Notes: a model not told the origin generated them from the sequence alone. A DNA stretch of 64,000 bases from Aegilops tauschii subsp. strangulata (GCF_002575655.3 NC_053037.3:445873793-445937792), one strand, 5' to 3'; positions 45,930 through 57,126 are shown, numbered from the stretch's first letter. Program-made: numbers and translations.

Positions 45930-48360
45930 ACTGGGCTGCAAATCTTTCAAGACGAGGAGGGATGCATTCCGGCCTGGCTTAAGAGTATGGTCAATGTCTG
46001 TTAAAAGTAATATCAAAAGGGGTTGAAAATTCCAAAAAAATTATAGCAAACGGGATATAAGTTTCTTTTTTTGTTTTTGTTCTTCACTGATATCTTATAC
46101 GTATTTCATTGGATTTAACATGACATAGTACTAATTTATTTTTAAATTTGTTTTAGTATGGCTATTAATTTTTGGATTAAGAATATTTTGTTCCCCAGCA
46201 AAAATTTGCGAATTTTCAAAATTTCCCACATATTTAGTTAATTTTTTGACCCTGGTACTGACCAGAAAATGGCCAGCAATTCTAAAAATGGAAAACGGGC
46301 TGCAATAAATTCCATATGAATTAGAAAATGAGTAAAAATTATAAAAATAATAGCAAATGGGCTGTACACGCCACAGATTTCGAGGCCGACTTGGTTACGC
46401 AAGGCTTTGTAAGTGAACGCACGATTCTAGCAGCAGTGACTGTTGGATGTCCATCCAACGGCCGACGTGCTTCTTCAATCTCTGATCTTCCTGCTCCAGC
46501 CGCCTAAACTAGCGCCGGCGGGACTGCCTGCTCCCTCCTCTTGTGGCCCGCTGTGATGCCGCACAGGCTTCCTCAGCCCACCCTACTCCCTCCGCTGGCC
46601 TGGCCGCACGCAATCAACTGCCTCCTTATTACTCGAAAAAAATGATTCCTCCCACTGACATCTGGGGCGCACTGGTTGGGAGGCTGACCTGTGGGCCTAC
46701 TAAGTTGACGCGTACGCATGGCTTGTCAACTTAGTCAACAAACGATTCTAGCAGCAGTAACCGTTGGATTTGAATCGAACGGTCCTGCTGCTTCTTCAAA
46801 CGCTACTCTTCTTGCACCAGCCGCCCAAACCAGCGCCGGGGAGACCGCCTGCTCCTGCCTCCAGTGGCCGGCTGTGCTGCCGTTGAGGCCTCATCGCCCC
46901 CTACTACTCCCACCCCTAGCCAGGCCCTGCGGCGACGGCAGCCTCACACCGCAGCCGAACCAGTGAACCCTCGTACTCCTCTCTGCGTGGGCATCCACCG
47001 TCGCGTTTCCCCCGGCTCCGCATCGTCCCCTTCCTAGGCCTTGCCGTCGTCCACCGCCTTGGTGCTCTCGCCGCGGCGTGGTCAACGACATTCCATCGGA
47101 AGAGTACTGTACGTGGAGAGGCTGACAGCTGGGTCCACGGCCACAGCCCAGTTTTTTTGTGATTTGCCAAGTAAGTCGCTTTGTCAGGCCTGTTGGGCTG
47201 CAAATCTTTCAAGACGAGGAGAGCTTTCATTCGGCTGGCCGAGAAAATGGCCCATCAGTAATGAGAAATGGGCTGTACATTTTTAAAACACATCAAACCG
47301 GCAATTAGTTTCAAATATCTTTTTTTTTTCATTTCGAGATTTTAAATTACATTAATTTTTATGCGTGGAGAATTTGTTGGATTTTATATTGATATACATT
47401 TATTTTTAAAATCAGTTTGAATGTGAGTCGAAATTTCGGGATTAAAAACAGTTCGGACCGCACCGAAATATGCAAAATTTCGTATAATTTTTTAACCGTG
47501 GCCACAATATGGGCTGTAATGCTAACAAAAAGAATATGGGGTCCAAAAAAACATTAATAAATAGCAAATGGGCTGTAAATTATTAGAAATAGTGGCAGAT
47601 GTTCTGTATGCTGTTTTCCACAGATTTGAGGCTTTCCTAAAAAAAGGTTGACGCACAAGCAGTGACTGTTGGATGGCCATCCAACGGCCGTCGTGCTTCT
47701 TCAATCTCAGCTCTTCCTCCTCTAGCTGCTCAAACAAGCGCCGCCGGGACTGCCTACTCCCTCCTTCCCGCGGCCGGCTCTGCTGCCGCGCAGGCCTCAC
47801 CGCCCCACCGTACTCCCATCGCTGGCCTAGCCATTCCTCTACTCACCCACACCTGCGGTTATTCTCCGGCGACGGCAGACAAACTAGTAAACCCTCGTAC
47901 AGTCGTACTCCCCTCCGCGTGGGAAACAACTGCCGAGTCTTCCCTGCCTCCGCGTCGTTCCCTTCCTAGGCCTCGCCGTCATCCACTGCCCTGGTGCTCT
48001 CGGCGCGGCCTGGTCAACGTGGTCAACGACCGACATGCATCTGAAGTGGACTGTACGTGGAGAGGCCGACAGCTGGGTCCATGGCCGCACGCAAGGAAAT
48101 GCCTCCTTATTACGCGCAAAATAATGATTCCTCCACCTGACATCAGGGACCCACCAAAAGGGCCTCTGTATTTCGCGAAAAAAACATTACCGCCGCTGAC
48201 AGCTCGGACCCACCAGCTATATCTTCGCACGCAAGGAAGTGCCTCCTTATTACGCACAAAAAAAATGAATACTCCCCCTGTTAGCTGGGACCCAGTATAG
48301 TGGCAGGCTGACTTGTGGGCCTACTAAGTTGACGGGGACGGAGGGCTTTGTCAACTTAGT
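45930..48360. repeat. two ~1.25-kb tandem units with AT-rich and GC-rich halves
   Basis: GGGCTGCAAATCTTTCAAGACGAGG occurs at about 45940 and 47188. Each is followed by an AT-rich block ending AAATAGCAAATGGGCTGTA (about 46345 and 47560) and then by GC-rich modules. The copies are strongly diverged. Confidence 0.75.
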
Positions 48361-49010
48361 CAATATGCACGATTGTAGCTCCAGTGACCGTACGATGTCC
48401 ATCCAACGGCCGTAGTGCTTCTTCAACCTCTGGTCTTCTTGCTCCAGCCGCCCAAACCAGCGCCGGTCGTGCCTCGTGCTCCTGCCTGCCGTGGCCGGCT
48501 GCGATGCGGCGGCGGCCTCACCGCCCCCACTACTCCCACCGCTGGCCAGGCCATCCCTCTACTCACCCACACCCCCTGTTATTCTGCGGCGACGGCAGCC
48601 TCACACCGCAGCGAACCAGTGAACCCTCGTACTCCTCTACGCGTGGGCATCCACTGCCGCGTCTTCCCCGGCTCCGCGTCGTCCCCTTCCTAGGCCTCAC
48701 CGTCGTCCACCGCCCTGGTGCTCTCGGCGCGGCGTGGTCAACGTGGTAAAGGAACGGCTTCCATTGGACGTGGACTGTACGTGGAGAGGCTGACAGCTGG
48801 GTCCACTGCCGCAAGGAAGTGCCTCCTTATTACGTGCAAAATAATTATTCGTCCACTTGAGAGCGGGGACCCACCAGATGGGCCACCGTATTTCACGAAA
48901 AAAACATTTCCCCCTGACTACTGGGACCCACCAGCTACATCCTCACACGCAAGGAAGTGCTTGACAGTCGGGACCCACCTGGTCGAAGCGTACGTAGCGT
49001 TGTCATTCTG
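46415..49010. repeat. four diverged GC-rich modules of the CACTA right arm
   Basis: Modules start near 46420, 46742, 47660 and 48370 with a CAGTGACTGTTGGATGTCCA-like segment. They continue with CTTCTTCAATCTC, CTCCAGCCGCC and ACTAGCGCCGGC-like segments. Some extend into CTGTACGTGGAGAGGC and AGTGCCTCCTTATTAC. Several Pro-rich open frames here are only composition. Confidence 0.8.
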
Positions 49011-49241
49011 GTCGTGAACGTGTACGTACATATATACTGGTGGATGTAGAGGCGCGCACGTGTCATAGTAGAGGCGCACACGTAGCATGTACACGTACGT
49101 ACAGCGGCCAGGGTGCAAGAAAGAAAATACGGCCACGTATGTGTACATACGGGCGGGGTCTCGAACGCCTACTCGCGCATACGTACGGCCAGGGCTCGTG
49201 TACATGGCTGGTTCGGAACGGAGAAACAACGTCGTCGTCGT

Positions 49242-49386
49242 GTTCATGGGGAGGCAACGGAATGCGTCGTGTTCATGGGGAGGCAACGAAATGCATCTTG
49301 TTCATGGGGAGGCAACGGAATGCGTCGTGTTCATCGGGAGGCAACGGAATGCGTCGTGTTCATCGGGAGGCAACGGAACGCGTGGG
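49242..49386 (+). repeat. five 29-bp tandem repeats
   Basis: GTTCAT starts at 49242, 49271, 49300, 49329 and 49358, an exact 29-bp period, with GGGGAGGCAACGGAATGCG between. 29 is not a multiple of three, so every unit shifts frame and the region is not coding. Confidence 0.95.
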
Positions 49387-49439
49387 AGCCAACCGGCTGG
49401 GTCAGAACGGAATGTTTGGTCGTGTTCACCGGGAGGGCT

Positions 49440-49775
49440 TGGACGGAACAGGCGATGGAAACGAGGCCTGGCGTACCGCAAAACAGAGGAAACGGACCTC
49501 CTACGTTCGGAACGGGGTCCTGTTGATCGGGAGGGGTGTGGCGTACCGCAAAACGGAGGAAACGGACCTCCTACGGTCGAAACAGGGGTCCTGTTGATCG
49601 GGAGGGTTGTGGACAAAATGGACGAAATGGACCCCCTACGGTCGAAACGGGGGTCCTGTTGATCGGGAGGGGTGTGGCGTACCGCAAAACGGACGAAACG
49701 GGCCTCCTGCGGTCGAAACGGGGGTCCTGTTCATCGGGAGGGGTGTGGTGTACTGCAAAACGGGACTCCACGGGA
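49440..49775 (+). repeat. four 65-71-bp tandem repeats
   Basis: GTCCTGTTGATCGGGAGG (last copy GTCCTGTTCATCGGGAGG) occurs at 49517, 49588, 49653 and 49724, with GCGTACCGCAAAAC between most units. Confidence 0.93.
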
Positions 49776-49784
49776 TACTGTTCA

Positions 49785-50275
49785 TCTCCACCGTCGACCT
49801 CCTCCAGCCTCCACGGGCTACCGTCGACCTCCTCCAGCCTCCACGAGCTCCTGTTCATCCAGCCTCCACCGTACGCTACTCCACCGGCTACTGTTCAACC
49901 ACCCCTCCACGGGCACCCCTCCATCGTCTACTGTTCATCCAGCCCTCCACACCACGGGGTCCTGTTCAACCACCCCTCGACGGGCACCCCTCCACCGTCT
50001 ACTATTCATCCAACCCTCCACACCACGGGGTCCTATTCATCCAGAGGCAAAGCCACCGCTCACTGTTCATCCAACCCCCCCACAACACTCACTGTTCATC
50101 CAATCGATCGGCTTCAGTTAGCAGCAGTAGCGAAGGTATCACTCGATCGGGTTCAGTTAACAGCCATCGATCGATCGCTCGGGTTCAGTAACGCGTAGCC
50201 TGCAGTGCAATCGCTCGGGTTCAGTTAGAGCCCAACGCCTCGCTCGGGTTCAGTTAGAGCCAACGCCTCGCACAC
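49785..50275 (+). repeat. two further subterminal repeat blocks
   Basis: From 49785 to 50100, CTCCACGGGC, ACTGTTCATCCA and CACACCACGGGGTCCT recur. From 50105 to 50275, GATCGCTCGGGTTCAGTTA recurs about five times. Together with the 29- and 70-bp arrays this makes a layered subterminal zone of about 1 kb. Confidence 0.85.
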
Positions 50276-50464
50276 ACGCGTGTACGTGTATGAGAGAAAC
50301 ACGCATCGCTCGGCCCCCGACCTCCCACCGTAACCGGGAACTCCCCGAAATTTTCCTCCCCCTCGCTTCTACCACGGTTTTTTCCGTCATGGACGGCCCA
50401 AAGAATGTCATGCAGCTGCGTCTCCGGCCCGCCCAGGACGAAAAGCCCATTTTCTGTCATGATT

Positions 50465-50604
50465 TTTTGTCATAGAAGTAGGAGCCCACCACATCTATGA
50501 TGATACCGGGTTTTGTCACAATTATCGTCATAGAAGTGTCATATGTATGACAGAAAAAATTTCGTTCGACCCAAAATGTCACGGATGTGTCTTTTTTTGT
50601 AGTG
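50465..50604. repeat. right terminal region of the CACTA
   Basis: It carries CATAGAAGTAGGAGCCCACC, ATCTATGATGATACCGGG and ATCGTCATAGAAGTGTCATA, inverted counterparts of the left-end motifs, and closes with TTTTTTTGTAGTG. Confidence 0.85.
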
Positions 50605-52171
50605 CTCGTTGATCAAAGATGGTTATGTTTCCTAGCCATAGACATGAGTTGTCATTTGATTAACGAGATCACATCATTAGGAGAATGATGTGATTGACTT
50701 GACCCATTCCGTTAGCTTAGCACTCGATCGTTTAGTATGTTGCTATTGCTTTCTTCATGACTTATACATGTTCCTATGACTATGAGATTATGCAACTCCC
50801 GTTTACCGGAGGAACACTTTGTGTGCTACCAAACGTCACAATGTAACTGGGTGATTATAAAGGTGCTCTATAGGTGTCTCCAAAGGTACTTGTTGGGTTG
50901 GCGTATTTCGAGATTAGGATTTGTCACTCCGATTGTTGGAGAGGTATCTCTGGGCCCTCTCGGTATGCACATCACTTAAGCCTTGCAAGCATTGCAACTA
51001 ATGAGTTAGTTGTGGGATGATGTATTACGGAACGAGTAAAGAGACTTGCCGGTAACGAGATTGAACTAGGTATTGAGATACCGACGATCGAATCTCGGGC
51101 AAGTAACATACCGATGACAAAGGGAACAACGTATGTTGTTATGGGGTCTGACCGATAAAGATCTTCGTGGAATATGTGGGAGCCAATATGAGCATCCAGG
51201 TTCTGCTATTGGTTATTGACCGGAGATGTGTCTCGGTCATGTCTACATAGTTCTCGAACCCATAGGGTCCGCACGCTTAATGTTTCGATGACAGTTATAT
51301 TATGAGTTTATATGTTTTGATGTACCGAAGGTTGTTCGGAGTCCCGGATGTGATCACGGACATGATGAGGAGTCTCGAAATGGTCGAGACATGAAGATTG
51401 ATATATTGGATGGCTATATTCGGACACCGGAATGATTCTGGGGGTTATCGGATATATACCGGAGTACCGGGGGTTTACCAGAACCCCCGGAGGCTATTGG
51501 GCCTCATGGGCCCAATTGGTGGAAGAGGAGAGGCGGCCAAGGGGCAGCCGCGCGCCCCTCCCCCCCCAAGTCCGAATTGGACAAGGAGGGGGCAGCGCCC
51601 CCCCTTTCCTTTCCCTCTCTCTCCTTCCCTCTCCTCTCCTAGTCCAACAAGGAAGGGAGGGAGTCCTACTCCCGGTGGGAGTAGGACTCCTCCTGGCGCG
51701 CCTCCTCCTGGCCGGCCGCACCTCCCCCCTTTGCTCCTTTATATACGGGGGCAGGGGGGCACCCTAGAAACAACAATTGATCGTTTGATCTTTTAGCCGT
51801 GTGCGGTGCCCCCTCCACCATAGTCCACCTCGATATTACTGTAGCGGTGCTTAGGCGAAGCCCTACGTCGGTAGAACATCATCATCGTCACCACGCCGTC
51901 GTGCTGACGAAACTCTCCCTCAACACTCGGCTGGATCGGAGTTCGAGGGATGTCATCGGGCTGAACGTGTGCTGAACTCGGAGGTGCCGTGCGTTCGGTA
52001 CTTGATCGGTCGGATCGTGAAGACGTACGACTACATCAACCGCGTTGTGCTAACGCTTCCGCTTTCGGTCTACGAGGGTACGTGGACAACACTCTCCCCT
52101 CGCGTTGCTATGCATCACCATGATCTTGCATGTGCGTAGGAATTTTTTTGAAATTACTACGTTCCACAACA
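50605..52171 (+). repeat. 3' LTR of Copia 2, right part
   Basis: It starts with the duplicated CTC then GTTGATCAAAGATGG, the exact continuation of the left part, and ends CCACAACA. It keeps the hairpin at 51660-51690 and the TATA-like CTTTATATAC at 51737-51746. Differences from the 5' LTR are mostly C/T and G/A changes. Confidence 0.95.
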
Positions 52172-52176
52172 ATTTC

Positions 52177-53000
52177 TCCATATTCGAGTATTAAACACAC
52201 GAGCATTGCGTGGTTTCACAGAAGGATGTCAATTTTATCCATGGGTACGGGTAGCCGCATGGGCAGGGTATGGGCACTATTTTATACCCATGGGTAGTAC
52301 CCGTACCCTATCCATTAAGTCATGGGTAGCGCACATGTATAACCTTGTACCCATGAATATATCCATATCCTATTCGTTTATACTAACATGTGGACCTTAC
52401 GTGTGAAGTGTGTTGTGAGCTTGTGAACCTATGTAAATGTTGCACCAATTGTCAATTTAAATTGAGACAAATGTTATGTACTCATCTATCTGTTATTGAG
52501 TCAAGAGAAATATTTTTGGGGTCAAATGTGATATGATGAATGTAAAATTATGAATAACTTGTGTTTCTATTTGATCTACCCGTTGGGTGCCCAATGAGTA
52601 TGGTACCCATCGGGTATGGGTATGGGTAAAGTTTCATACCCATGGGTACGGGTAGAATTATGTATCCATTGACTACACGGGTATGTGTATGGTATTGCTC
52701 TACCGGCCCATACCCTACCCATTGCCATCCTTATTTCCACAGGCTCCCAACGGTGAGAGTGGGAATAGAATCGAAGCCTTTCCTCCATCTTTTAGGTACC
52801 AATCTTCCGGATATCAGCCACCACTCCTCGAGGCAATCGGTGATCAATAGTGTTGACCTTCTCCAACACAAGAGGAGCAAATTCTGCGATGGCCATGCCA
52901 TTGATCCATCGATCTCTCCAGAAAGAGCACTGATCTCCCAACTCTAAGGCAGATGCAGACCAGGCTGTCGAACACTTGTTTCGCCTTGTCATCATTGAGC
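52177..53000 (-). mobile_element. LINE coding end, split by Copia 2 and a hAT-like MITE (part B)
   Basis: On the reverse strand about 52995-52743 encodes a zf-RVT-type LINE segment (ELGDQCSFWRDRWINGMAIA, EFAPLVLEKV). After the MITE, 52213-52177 encodes KPRNARVFNTRIW, matching the KERNARVF-type C-terminus of plant LINEs. It continues at 16451-16216 beyond Copia 2. The 5' boundary near 53000 is approximate. Confidence 0.75.
52222..52734. mobile_element. hAT-like MITE rich in TACCCATGGGTA motifs
   Basis: AAGGATGTCAAT and ATTGCCATCCTT are inverted ends. The flanks TTTCACAG (52214-52221) and TTCCACAG (52735-52742) fit an 8-bp duplication with one mismatch. The interior has repeated ACCCATGGGTA-type palindromes and GGGTATGGGTA. 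Confidence 0.8.
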
Positions 53001-53185
53001 AGTGGCCATCGAAAGCGAGATCATTTTGCCCCGCGTGTGTGACCGGAGGACCTACCCCCGGCGGTTTTTGGGTCGTGTGGGAAGGACCCCCCTATAGCAC
53101 ACACATGCAAGATGTCGGTTTAAAACTCCATCGCAGAAAGGGGGTTAAAACTGTTTGTATAGCATGTCTCTGCCCAGTGCTAGTA
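53001..53185. mobile_element. possible CACTG-ended transposon fragment
   Basis: The segment ends CTCTGCCCAGTG at 53168-53179, exactly where Gypsy coding sequence begins. CACTG is an accepted variant terminus of CACTA elements. No partner end is found, so this is tentative. Confidence 0.3.
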
Positions 53186-55455
53186 GCTTTATTTAATTTC
53201 CTGAAATCAATTACCATCCTATAACCAGTTACAATTCTTTGTGGGATGAGTTCATTTTTATCATTAGGAACAACAATAATGCCTCCTTTCTTAGGAACAC
53301 AATGAACAAGATTTACCCACCTATTATCAGCTATATGATAAATTATATATGCTTCCAGAAGCTTTAATATTTCAGTTCTTACCACATCCTTCATTTTAGG
53401 ATTCAGACGACGTTGATGATCAACAATGGGCTTAGCATCAGACTCCATATTAATATTTTGTTGACATAAAGTGGGGCTAATGCCCTTAAGATCACCAAGA
53501 GTATATCCAATAGCAGCATGGTGTTTCCTCAGAGTTTTAAGTAATCTCTTTTCTTCATGATCTAAAAGGTTAACATTGATAATAAAAACATATATCTTCT
53601 TTTCATCAAGATAAGCATATTCAATGTATCAAGTAGTTTCTTTAATTCAAACACATGGTCACTCTTGGGTGGAAGAGGATCTCCAAGAGTTTCAACAAGT
53701 AAATTATGTTTAATGATAGGTACTTGTTTAAAGAATATCTCATCTATTTCATTTCTTTCATTCGTATGCATATCATTTTCATGGTCTAGCAAATATTGTT
53801 CTATAGGATCGGTAGGAGGTACATCAATAGAAGCAATACCAGTGATTTATCTTTACTAGGAAGCTCTTTCTCATGTGTTTGTCTACGAAACTTAGAAAAA
53901 ATAAACTCATGAGATACATCACCAAACTTAACTCTAACCTTTTCTTTAACACAATGAATTTAAGCATTAACGGTATTCAAGAAAGGCATACGAATAATGG
54001 GAAAAATTATCTTGTTGTGAACCTAGTACTAAGAAATCAGTACGGTATTTGATCTTACCACACAAGACTTCAACATCTCAAACAATCTTCAGTGGTGAAA
54101 TAGTATCTCTATTTGCAAGCTTAATAGTGACATCAATATCTTCAATCTCAGCAGGTGCAATGTCACGCACAACTTGGTATAAAGAAAACGGAATAACACT
54201 CACACTAGCACCCGTATCATATAAGCCATGATAGCAATAATCTCCAATTTAACAGAAACAACAGGCATGCCAACAATAGGCTTATTCTTATCTAACATAT
54301 CTTGTTCATTTCTAGCAGGTTTAGCAATTCTAGCAGCTTGACCGCAATAGTAAATAACATGCCTATCAATATTATCAACCAAGAGATCCTTAACCATTGC
54401 AATATTAGGTTCCACTCTAATTTGTTCAGAGGGTCTAGGTGTTCTAAAATTACTTTTATTAACCACAGTTGTAGCTTTAGCATGCTCCTTAATCCTAACA
54501 GGGAAGGGAGGTTTCTCAGTATAAGCAGTAGGCTCAACTGGATCAACATTATAAATAATTGTTTCATCTTTATATGTAATAGGTTCTTCAAAATTTTCTT
54601 CAATAGGAGGATGCAACTTAAACCACTTCTCCTTAGGGAGATCAACATGAGCAGCAAAAGATTCATAGAAAGTAGCTACTATCTCAGAGTCAAGTCCATA
54701 TTTAGTACTAAACTTATGAAAAGCATCGGTTTCCATAAAAGATTTAACATAATCAAACTGAAGTTTTATCCTAACTCTTTACCTTTGTCGAATTCCCAAT
54801 ATTCAGAGTCGTGTTTAATTCTTTCCAGAAGATCCCATCTGAATTCAATAGTCATCTTCATAAAGGAACCCATAGAAGAAGTGTTTAGCATGGATTGATC
54901 ATTATGAGAAAGCCGAGCATAATTTTTTTGTATAATTATTTCTCTTTAGAGCTCATGATTGGGGCATGTGTGAATCTTGTACTTAAGCATCCCCCAAGAT
55001 TGAGCGATACTTTATCCTTCACGAGGCCAAAAATTATATATATAATTCCGATCACGATGAACCAAATGCATAGGATAAAACTTCTGATGGAACTCCAATT
55101 TCAACTGATTCCAATCCCATGTTCCAGTACCATCCAATAGCCTATACCATGTCAATGCCTTTCCCTCTAAAGATAAAGGGAATACCTTCTTCTTAACTCC
55201 ATCCTCGGATAAACCTGCAAGCTTAAACAATCCACAAATTTCATCCACATGTATAGATCAACTGCATATAAGGATGTATTGTTCTCGTGCATAGGGATTA
55301 GCTAGCAATTTCTCTAACACACCCGAAGGAATTTCATAATAAATATTTTCAGTAGGTTCATTAGGTTGAGGGACATCTCTTATTGCTTCCGGTTGATGTG
55401 AAGATACCCCGAACAAGACCCTCAAAGGATTACTTTCCATAGTGATAAGTGACAA
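53186..55455 (-). pseudogene. Gypsy gag-pol remnant
   Basis: Gag pieces are 55455-55258 (SGVLEKLLANPYAREQYILI) and 55248-55012 (GLFKLAGLSEDGVKKKVFPL, then TWDWNQLKLEFHQKFYP). A middle piece, 54736-54200, carries the protease-adjacent region (DAFHKFSTKYGLDSEIVATF, CGQAARIAKPARNEQDMLDK). The RT N-terminus is 53448-53190 (ESDAKPIVDHQRRLNPKMKD, WVNLVHCVPKKGGI, QRIVTGYRMVIDFRKLNKAT). Stops and frame changes separate all pieces. It is not functional. Confidence 0.85.
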
Positions 55456-55546
55456 TAAATTTCAGCACATAATAAAAATGTTTCCTTACCAATTTGCACT
55501 TACCAAAGGCGCTTCAATCCCCGTCAACGGCGCCAGAAAAGAGTCT

Positions 55547-56403
55547 TGATGACCCAAAAGTATAGGGGATCAATCGTAGTCCTTTCGATAAGTAAGATTG
55601 TCGAATCCAACGAGGAGCAGAAGGAAATGATAAGTGGTTTTCAGCAAGTTATTCTCTGCAAGTACTGAAAATAGCGGTAACAGATAATGTGGTAGCAAGA
55701 TAATTCATAACAACTAGCAAGTAGCAATAGTAACAAAGGTGCAACAAGGTGGCCCAATCCTTTTTATAGCAAAGGACAAGCCGGAACATTCTCTTATGTA
55801 AAGCAAAGCGTTCTCAGGGACACATGGGAATTATTGTCTAGTCACTTTCATCATTTTTAGTTGATTCACGTTCGCTACTTTGATAATTTGATATGTGGGT
55901 GGACCCGTGCTTGGATGATATTATTACTTGAACAAGCATCCCACTTATGATTACCCCCTCTTGCAAGCATCCAAAACTACAAAAGAAGAATTAAGATAAA
56001 TCTAACCATAGAATTAAACATATGAATCCAAATCAGCCCCTTACGGAATAACGCATAAACTAGGGTTTAAGCTTCTGTCGCTCTAGCAACCCATCATATA
56101 CTTATTACTCCACAAATGCCTTCCCTTAGGCCCAAATATGGTGAAGTGTCATGTAGTCTACGTTCACATGACATCACTAAAGGAAGCAACAACATCCATA
56201 TCATCAAAATATCGAACGAATACCAAATTCACATGATTACTTATAACAAGACTTCTCACATGTCCTCAAGAAAAAAAGTAACTACTCACAAATCAAATTC
56301 ATGTTCAAGATCAGAGGGGTACTGAATATCATTAAGGACCTGCACATATAATCTTCCACCAAATAAACTAACTAGCATCAACTACAAGGAGTCATCAACA
56401 CTA
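55547..56403 (-). repeat. partial 5' LTR of the Gypsy element
   Basis: It begins (plus strand) TGATGACCCAAAAGTATAGG, 11 bp beyond the primer site, and is cut at about 56403 by the next element. Its other end is not in the window. Confidence 0.75.
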
Positions 56404-56499
56404 CACTACTGCAGGATGCTGCTAACGCGACACTACAATCAGAGATCCTTCGAGAAACTGTGTGCGATGCAATAATCGCAAACGGTGGTGTATGAAAAC

Positions 56500-56940
56500 T
56501 GTCAAAAAGGTGAAAACGTTTGCGATGGAGGATGCATCAAACACGGTTCAGATTTTAGTTGCGTGTGCGATGAAGGGCATACGGTTCAGTTCAATTAACT
56601 GTTTGCGATGAGGAGGAACAAAAGAAACGGGCAGCCAGATGAAGGCGTGTGCGATACACAGCACACGGTTCACTCGGATGAACTGTTTGTGATTAGGCAA
56701 CACAAAAGAAACGGTCAGCCAAATGAAGGTGTGTGCGATATACAACATACGATTCACTCGGATGAACTGTTTGTGATTAGGCAACACAAAAGAAACGGTC
56801 AGCCAGATGAAGGTGTGTGCGATATACGGCATGCGGTTCACTCGGATGAACTGTTTGCGTTGACACAAGAGAACAAAAACGGTTCAACTTAATAAGACGT
56901 GTGTGTTGTGCGATGGGATTGCATGCGGTTCACTCGGCCC
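56500..56940 (+). repeat. ~90-bp tandem repeats, about four copies
   Basis: GTTCACTCGGATGAACTGTTTG, AACACAAAAGAAACGG and CAGCCAGATGAAGG followed by GTGTGCGATA recur near 56580, 56670, 56750 and 56840. They keep an open frame on both strands because the period is near a multiple of three, but they are not a gene. Confidence 0.9.
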
Positions 56941-57126
56941 TTGTCGTAAGTGTGTGACCTCTGTGGCAACCATTCGCTCCCCAGGCGCCTCTTCGTGTAC
57001 CGTGGCAACCGTCCACCGACTCTTCGCCATTCCCTCTCGATTTGGAACTGTTGTCGCACGCTAGCTCTTCCTCCCTCCTCCATTTTCCTTCACCCTTCCT
57101 TCTGCCATTGTTTGATCATCTTCTCC

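Larger units (their letters stand above)
22836..50604. mobile_element. 27.8-kb CACTA (En/Spm-type) transposon with captured genes
   Basis: The left end CACTACAAAAAAATACACTT and right end CTTTTTTTGTAGTG form terminal inverted repeats. The 3-bp duplication CTC flanks both sides (22833-22835 and 50605-50607), and the split LTR reads continuously once the element is removed. The subterminal zones carry short repeats, as expected for this superfamily. Coding content includes two reverse-strand CACTA-type genes, but no DDE (Transposase_21-type) TPase was recognised, so it is probably non-autonomous. The cargo includes five or more cellular-type gene remnants. The Caspar group is the closest impression from the ends, not proven. 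Confidence 0.93.
16452..52171 (+). mobile_element. Copia LTR retrotransposon 2, interrupted by a 27.8-kb CACTA
   Basis: Both LTRs, a primer-binding site, gag-pol remnant and polypurine tract are present. The 5-bp target duplication ATTTC is perfect at 16447-16451 and 52172-52176. Without the CACTA insertion the element would be about 7.9 kb. It landed in the 3' coding end of a reverse-strand LINE. The LTR start TGAAGGAAATATGCCC relates it to the Angela/WIS/BARE-1 group. Confidence 0.95.
53186..56403 (-). mobile_element. Athila-lineage Gypsy retrotransposon, truncated at both ends (Sabrina-like)
   Basis: On the reverse strand the order is LTR, primer-binding site, gag, protease region and start of RT. 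The RT stops after DFRKLNKAT at the junction near 53186. The primer site TGGCGCCGTTGACGGGGA at 55518-55535 is the tRNA-Asp type used by Athila. The LTR sequence suggests Sabrina, a name given with moderate confidence. Confidence 0.85.

Noticed and set aside
49242..49386. CRISPR-like array of 29-bp repeats
   Set aside because: The repeats are contiguous with no spacers, and the DNA is a plant transposon.
48050..50200. long Pro/Arg-rich open frames in the CACTA right arm
   Set aside because: They coincide with tandem repeats whose periods change frame, so they are not genes.
22836..50604. reading this stretch as an ordinary host gene island
   Set aside because: CACTA ends, the CTC duplication and a seamless LTR on either side show that it is one insertion.
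52222..52734. TACCCATGGGTA palindromes as operator-like sites
   Set aside because: They lie inside a hAT-like MITE of this typical composition in a plant genome; no regulatory context is seen.
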